From positions 1,003,865-1,067,864 of the forward strand of contig NW_004624752.1 of the NCBI RefSeq assembly GCF_000247695.1: 64,000 nt of DNA, given 5' to 3'. Position numbers and translations under genes: made by a program. This DNA is from Heterocephalus glaber. Lineage: Eukaryota; Chordata; Mammalia; Rodentia; Bathyergidae. Positions 58,713 to 64,000 of the stretch are shown here, in pieces. The notes under the pieces are model-generated. The model worked only from the letters and a program-made list of their open reading frames with translations, had not been told where the DNA came from and did no database searches. Each line of letters opens with the position of its first letter. Positions within the stretch are counted from its first letter, which is position 1.

Positions 58713-61700
58713 CTACTTCCCAGTAACTCAGCTGAGCTGCTGCTGTGCAGCAGGCTGAGGCAGGATGAATTCCCACTGGTCAGGTGTAGCAGGGGCCTGT
58801 GGGGCTCCACGGTGCTGCCTGCCCTGGTGTCTGCCTGTCTTTGAGCTCTGTGTGAGCCTGGTAGAAACCATGGCTGACACCCACAGGTAAGGCCCCTTGA
58901 GTAGTGACCGCAGTGGAGCAGGGGTCAAGGGCTGCGGCATCTGTGTCTATGCAGCTGCCTGTTGAGCAAGACTTGTCACTGTGTCCTGGGGGAAACCAAG
59001 TTCCGGCCCCAGGCAGTACTCAGCGAAGGGTAAGGGGCAGGGTAGGGCCCAGGGTAGATCCTGGGGCCCAGGGTAGATCCTGGGTCCCAAGGTTCCCAGC
59101 ACCGCTGGTCTGAAATGGCTCCTGGACAATGCACTGGGCATATTCCAGGAGGTGGGGTACAGTGGGTGGAGCAGCCTGGCCTCCCTGGTGCCCTGGAGCC
59201 CAGAGACACTGGGGAAAGCTGAGCTTTTGGGGGGACTCTGCCAGCCCCTGTGGGGTCCCAGGTCCTGTCCCCAAGGACTCAGTTGCTGGCCTGTGGCCTC
59301 ACGCTTGGCTCAGTTCCTCTTCCAGTGGGGCCAGGAGGAGAGGAGGCAGCATTTGAGAGGGGGAATGGTAGGGTGGAGGGAGTGGGGGTGGGGGGATGCG
59401 AGGTCGGGGGGGGGGTGGCTGCAGACCAGGGGTCTTTCCCAGCTCAGTCAGAGGGCCTGGCGGGCGCCTGATCCCTCCCGTGCTGGGTGCCCAGGTGCAG
59501 GCAGGTGAGGGCCACTGGCCCTTGAGCCAGCTGGGCTGTGTTAGTCCCTGGGTGCTGCCGTGAGGCCACCAGACCATAGGACTTTGACCTCCAAGGAGGC
59601 CTTGGTGCCTTTCTGGGAGCTGGGCCTCATGTAGGACAGCAGGGCCTTCAGGCCAAGAGCAGTCTCACCTCAAGCCTTCCCTGTGATGCCTAAAAAAAGG
59701 CGTCATCCTCCCTGGAATGAATATTCAGTAAATAAGCTCACTGACTTTCCGAGTCTGAGATAAGGCTGTAAGCCCCTTAACCCCCGTGTTCTTAAAATGT
59801 CTGAACTCTGCTTAGGTTTGGGGCTGGGTTCCAACACTGTCCTATTCCGTCATTACAGAAGCCATGACTGCATCATGGTCTGATGAGGTTGAGACTCCGG
59901 GTCTGCAGCGAGGGCCCCTCCTGTGAGACCAGGTGCCCGGGCTGAGACTCATATTTCACTTCCTTCTCCATGTGTGGCTAGAACTAAAGCACTTCAGTTT
60001 GGTTTCCTTTATGGATAAAATTACAGAGGTGACTTTCCAGCCAGTTCTCTGAGGGCTGAGCACAGTGGACATGCTGTGTCACATGGCCATGGCGTCCTCG
60101 TGGGTGGAGTATCGGCCAGCGGTGGCTGTGAGTGGCCGCGTAGCGAGTCCCCACACTAGTGAGCCTGGTAGCCCATCTGCCCCAGAACAGCAGTGTTGGC
60201 TATGGTTGGTCTGTGGTTTTCAGCCCTGAACTGGTCTCCGTCGCCTGTGCAGGGTTGGTGCAGTTTGGGCCACACTGGCTGCCCTGGGCAGGGTGACAGT
60301 GTCTTAGCCGTGAGGGCCAGGGTGGTGTGGTGACTACTGTGGGCCCCCCAGTGTGACAGAGGAGGAGGGATGAATGGAGCCTGGACCCATGGCAAGGAAG
60401 AGACTGTGAAAGGGAACAAACACAGTAGAGCTGAAGGTAGAAAAAAGAAGTGAGAAGGGAGAAATTAAACTAAGGATACGAATCAATTGTACTGTGCGGG
60501 AAGACACTCGCCCAGTGCAGAGGATGACTGACTGACTCAGAAAACAAAGCCTGCTCCGTGGTTCTTAAGAAAGGAAGGGGCTCAGAAGGAGGCTGGACAC
60601 AGCGGGTGATGATGGTAATGTCACACTAAGGGGTCAGAGAGTGACTGTGGGCGGATACGTTACCCTGTTTGTGGGGCGTTTAATGTGATAGAGGTAAGTG
60701 CACCCATGTGACAGCTAACGTAAGAGCAAAAACTCCTGGAAGAGAAGAAACTTAGACACGATGGGAAACTAGATGGGAAACTGGTACCTCCACTGGAACC
60801 AAACAGCTCTGCCGGGAAAGAAGCAAAAGAACACAGGGGACACGGATGGTCAGCAAAGCCACATGATTCATGTTCTTCAAAAACAATCACATTTTGTTAG
60901 CTCCGTTGAATATGCCACAAAAACAGCTCACCCTTAGCCCCTGAGAGAGCTTGGAAAGATTAGATTGTGAGAGGGGAACTCCCTAATCCAGCAGTCTGAT
61001 GTGGAAAAAACAGAATCCGGGAACTCTATCATCTTGCGTTAGTCCCACAAACCTGAGGAGGAAAATGGAAAGACAGGCTGCACAGCTGAGAAGCTGCTCT
61101 TGGTGAAAGCCCCTGGGCAGACGTGCGGATGGCCCTTCGAGAGTCCCGCCGCGGGGGGCCTGTGGCTGTGCCACATGCACGTGGAGCCTGTCCTGGGGGC
61201 CTGACTGACCGGGTGCCCAGACCAAGGGCACAGGGGGAGCTGTGAGACACTCTGGTGCTGGCCCTGAAGGGTGACCATGCCGGGGGCAGCCGAGGGCTCC
61301 TGGCCGAGAGACGTCAAGGCAGGGGGCCGAGCTCTGCCTGCACTTGGAGGCTGGGAGCTGGTCCTCCTGTGTGGGCTCTGGTGAGAGGCAGCTGGAGCAC
61401 AGTTTCAGGCAGAGAGGCTGAGAGGAGGGCCCGCTGCTCGGCACATTCTTCCCCACTTAGCCCTAGTCTTCTGGGAGGCAGTTGCTTCCACCCATGCTGT
61501 AGTTAGGAGCTTGCCCTGTAAGGGGCGCAGCAGGACGGGGGTCCTGTCCACCACAGTCCCACTTGGGGCATCTGCAGGGGTGAGGCCAGGCCATCTCTGC
61601 TGGACACACCCATGGCCTTAGCCACCCCACCCCCCTTCTGAGACCCCTGGGCCCTGTCCTCACCAGCTCCTGCAACAGCGGAGCAATGCAGCCCTTGGCT

Positions 61701-62819
61701 GAGACAGGCAGTACCGAGCAGCACCTTGAGTACCAGAGAGGAAGACCACACACCTGCTTCCTGCATTCCCACGGCCAGATGGCCCCCCATGGCCCACGGC
61801 AGTGACATTGTCACAGCAGGATGTGTCACTGTGAAGATGAAGGCCCCACCCCAGCCCAGGGTCATCTGCCCAGGAAGGAAGCTGGCCAGAAGCTTCTCCC
61901 ACAGTGAGGATGGGGCTGTGTGGGAACCCAGGCAGGAGGAGGGCGTGTTGGTCTTGCTGGCAGAGGTCAGGAGGGAGGGATGGAGCTGGGGTGGTGCTGG
62001 AGGTGATGGGAGCACTGCTGGCTGGCCTGCTGATCAGAGGGAAGGACTCTGATCCTCTGCCTCCCCTTAGCACATCCTCATGGAACTTCTGCCCCTTCCC
62101 TTGTCTGCTGAGTAAGGACAGCTCCTCCGAGAGGAAGGTGGGGAGGGCAGGTCCTGTGTGGTCCCTGTGAGCCTCTTGGGACAGAGCCTTCCCTGTCTGG
62201 TTGTGCTGAACCTAGAGCCCAATGGGAGACTTGGTGTGCATCTGTCGGATGATCTCTGGTTGTTTGGTGAGTGAGTGAGTGAAAGGAGAGACAGGGAGCT
62301 TGTCTCATGATCTCCTCCCAGAAGTGCAGCTCGGTGAGGCTGGCATGAGGACGTCCTGAGGCTGAGGCGTGTCCCCATGCTCTGTCCCGCAGTCCCCTCT
62401 GGAAATGGCTCCATCCTTCGTCTCCCGGTGTGTGCAGTCCACCCGCCTCAGAATGGGGACGCAGCCTGGCTGGCTGGCTCAGGGCCACAGCTGGTGGTCA
62501 CACAGGTGCCTGGCTTGAGCAGGAGCCTGGTAAACTGCCTTGACAAGGTGCAGAGGGGGACAGCAGGGAGAGAGGCCATGAAGACAGCTGCCTCCTGGGA
62601 GAGGGCTGTGCCATGGGGTTCAGGTTGTGTCCGGTGCTCTGGAGCCTGGGACACCCAGAGAGTCTCCTCTTCCCCTCTCTAGGGATTCTGGCTGGAGGAA
62701 AAATCTGAGAGGGTCCTGGGAGGAGCAGTCATGTCCCTTTCCCTGTGTGTTAGGTACAGTGAATTATTAGGAATGCCACACTTACAGAGAGGACTTGGCT
62801 GATTAAAAAGACTGGGTGT
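58713..62819. other. GC-rich unique DNA, no gene found
   Basis: About 4.1 kb with only overlapping chance frames (up to 170 codons). Contains a 19-bp tandem duplication at 59045 and a 10-base G run at 59406-59415. Confidence 0.45.
59045..59082. repeat. 19-bp tandem duplication
   Basis: GGGCCCAGGGTAGATCCTG occurs twice head to tail, from 59045 and from 59064. Confidence 0.85.
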
Positions 62820-63110
62820 GGGGATTTCTTCTGATCATCTACTTTTTCTGCATAAATCTTCTGAATGACATGTAGATAAATTCTTGAAATTATGAGTGTT
62901 CCCTTAAGACAGGATTTCATCACCTCACCTATTTAACTAATTTATTAGTTACAATTATAACTCCAAATGGCACCAACTTCAGCATAATCAAAAGCTATGT
63001 TTCAATTATTCATTGGGCCTTTAATTAAGAAGCCCACTAAATTAATAAACGTGTCAGAGTGAATATAATGAAAAAGGCTCTCAGAACATCTTGAGCAACT
63101 TTTCTCCACT
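62820..63110. promoter_or_regulatory. AT-rich island with palindromic TAAT site
   Basis: About 290 bp with CCTTTAATTAAGAAGCCC, ACTAAATTAATAAACGTG, TTCAATTATTCATTGG and TACAATTATAAC. A 16-base inverted repeat AACTAAT-TT-ATTAGTT lies at 62935-62950. No repeat-family signature. Function is inferred. Confidence 0.4.
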
Positions 63111-64000
63111 TCAGGGACCAAATTCCCTTCTGTGAATGGTTGCCAATCCCCTCCCTGACCACACGGAGGACCCAGGGGTGCAGTCCCCAGCTGGTGGTAC
63201 CGGGGGGGGGGCCCAAGAACCTGGGAGAAGAGAGGATTCTAGCTTGTCGCTCCTGGTATCATCCCGGGTGTGCAGGGATGAGAATCCAGTGGGTGGAGTT
63301 GGACCACAGGAGCATGAGGATGGGAGAGTTTTCAGTGCACCTTGGAGTTAGTCCAAGGGGAAGAGGGCCAGGTCCCTGGCAGAGAATTGCATGCAAAGCA
63401 AGGTTTCTGGATGGTGAGGAGCTGGCCTTGGTGCTGGTACCCGCAGGACCACAGAGACCTGGGCGCCTAGCTGCAGGGTCCAGTAAGGGGAAAAGACCTT
63501 TCTTGGTTCCTATTTTGCAACAGCTTCCAGCTTGTGGGAGACACATCTCCGACCTGGGCTGGTTTTTCCAGGTGCTCAGTCTTTGAGCACCTTCACCTGC
63601 CTAGGTCAGCTCAGGTAGCCCCTGGATACTTCCTGGAGGAGGAATCGCACCATGCTTGTGGTCTCAGGCAGAGGATGCTGCATGCAGCTGGCTGACATCT
63701 ACCTCTTTCCCACTGCCTCTTCCAGGAGCTTTCTGGCCCCTGCTGGGGGGTGCTCCTCTTGTGTGAACCAGCCAGAGAGGAGGGGGCAAGGGAGCCAACT
63801 CCCCAGTGGCTGAGTGGACCTGGCAGCTTTGCTTGTCTGTGCCCTGGAAGGTCTGTCCACATTGCCTTTGGGTGTAGAGGGTCTGATGGTGCAGGGTCCC
63901 TCTGCAGCCTGGTGAGATCAGGCAGCTTGGTCCCCGTGAATGATGCTGTCACTTCCAGGTCAGGCTGACAAGAGAGGGGCTTCCCCCACTGACGTGTCCA
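63111..64000. other. GC-rich unique DNA, no gene found
   Basis: Chance frames only. A 10-base G run lies at 63202-63211. Confidence 0.45.

Noticed and set aside
61100..61340. Possible CpG island
   Set aside because: A few clustered CpGs (GAGAGTCCCGCCGCGGGG) but the surrounding sequence is CpG-poor and too short for an island.

Overview
The window looks like nuclear DNA from a placental mammal. It is intron- or intergene-like: GC-rich, CpG-poor sequence with no open frame longer than 270 codons, mixed with LINE-1 (L1), SINE, MaLR-type LTR and processed-pseudogene insertions. The SINEs have a tRNA-Ala-like head of the rodent ID type, and the LTRs resemble rodent MT/ORR-like MaLRs. A non-murid rodent is my best guess, but the sequence alone does not settle the species. 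I find no intact protein-coding gene, no functional tRNA or rRNA gene and no CRISPR array.

Layout: 1-470 is the 5' end of a minus-strand L1 (ORF1 start plus a tandem-repeat leader). 661-1930 holds two MaLR-type LTRs in opposite orientation. 1930-6660 is unique GC-rich DNA. 7090-10350 holds another minus-strand L1 5' end with a different leader, old L1M-type 3' sequence and a third LTR. 10.35-23.9 kb is unique GC-rich DNA with AT-rich islands, a GGAT microsatellite and an MLT-like LTR. 23.9-29.5 kb holds two L1 3' ends, a fourth LTR, and an old L1 ORF2 split by a possible DNA transposon. 29.5-43 kb is mostly unique DNA with further AT-rich islands and one young SINE. 43-50.6 kb is a nest: an old minus-strand L1 interrupted by a SINE, a 5'-inverted (twin-primed) L1 and an RPL4 processed pseudogene. 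50.6-64 kb has three more SINEs, a compact element bounded by a perfect 26-bp inverted repeat, and two more AT-rich islands.

The two most interesting themes are these. First, a scatter of 0.1-0.45 kb AT-rich islands (about 12.0, 14.1, 17.2, 24.9, 32.0, 37.4, 38.5, 40.8, 41.2, 56.5 and 62.9 kb) stands out from the GC-rich background and is dense in TAATT-type homeodomain core words. This is what a regulatory desert around a developmental gene would look like, but it is inference. Second, there is a clear record of retroposition: twin priming, nested insertions, leader replacement between two L1 copies, and one inverted-repeat element that may be a DNA transposon. No genes work together here; the biology visible is mobile-element history and candidate cis-regulation.
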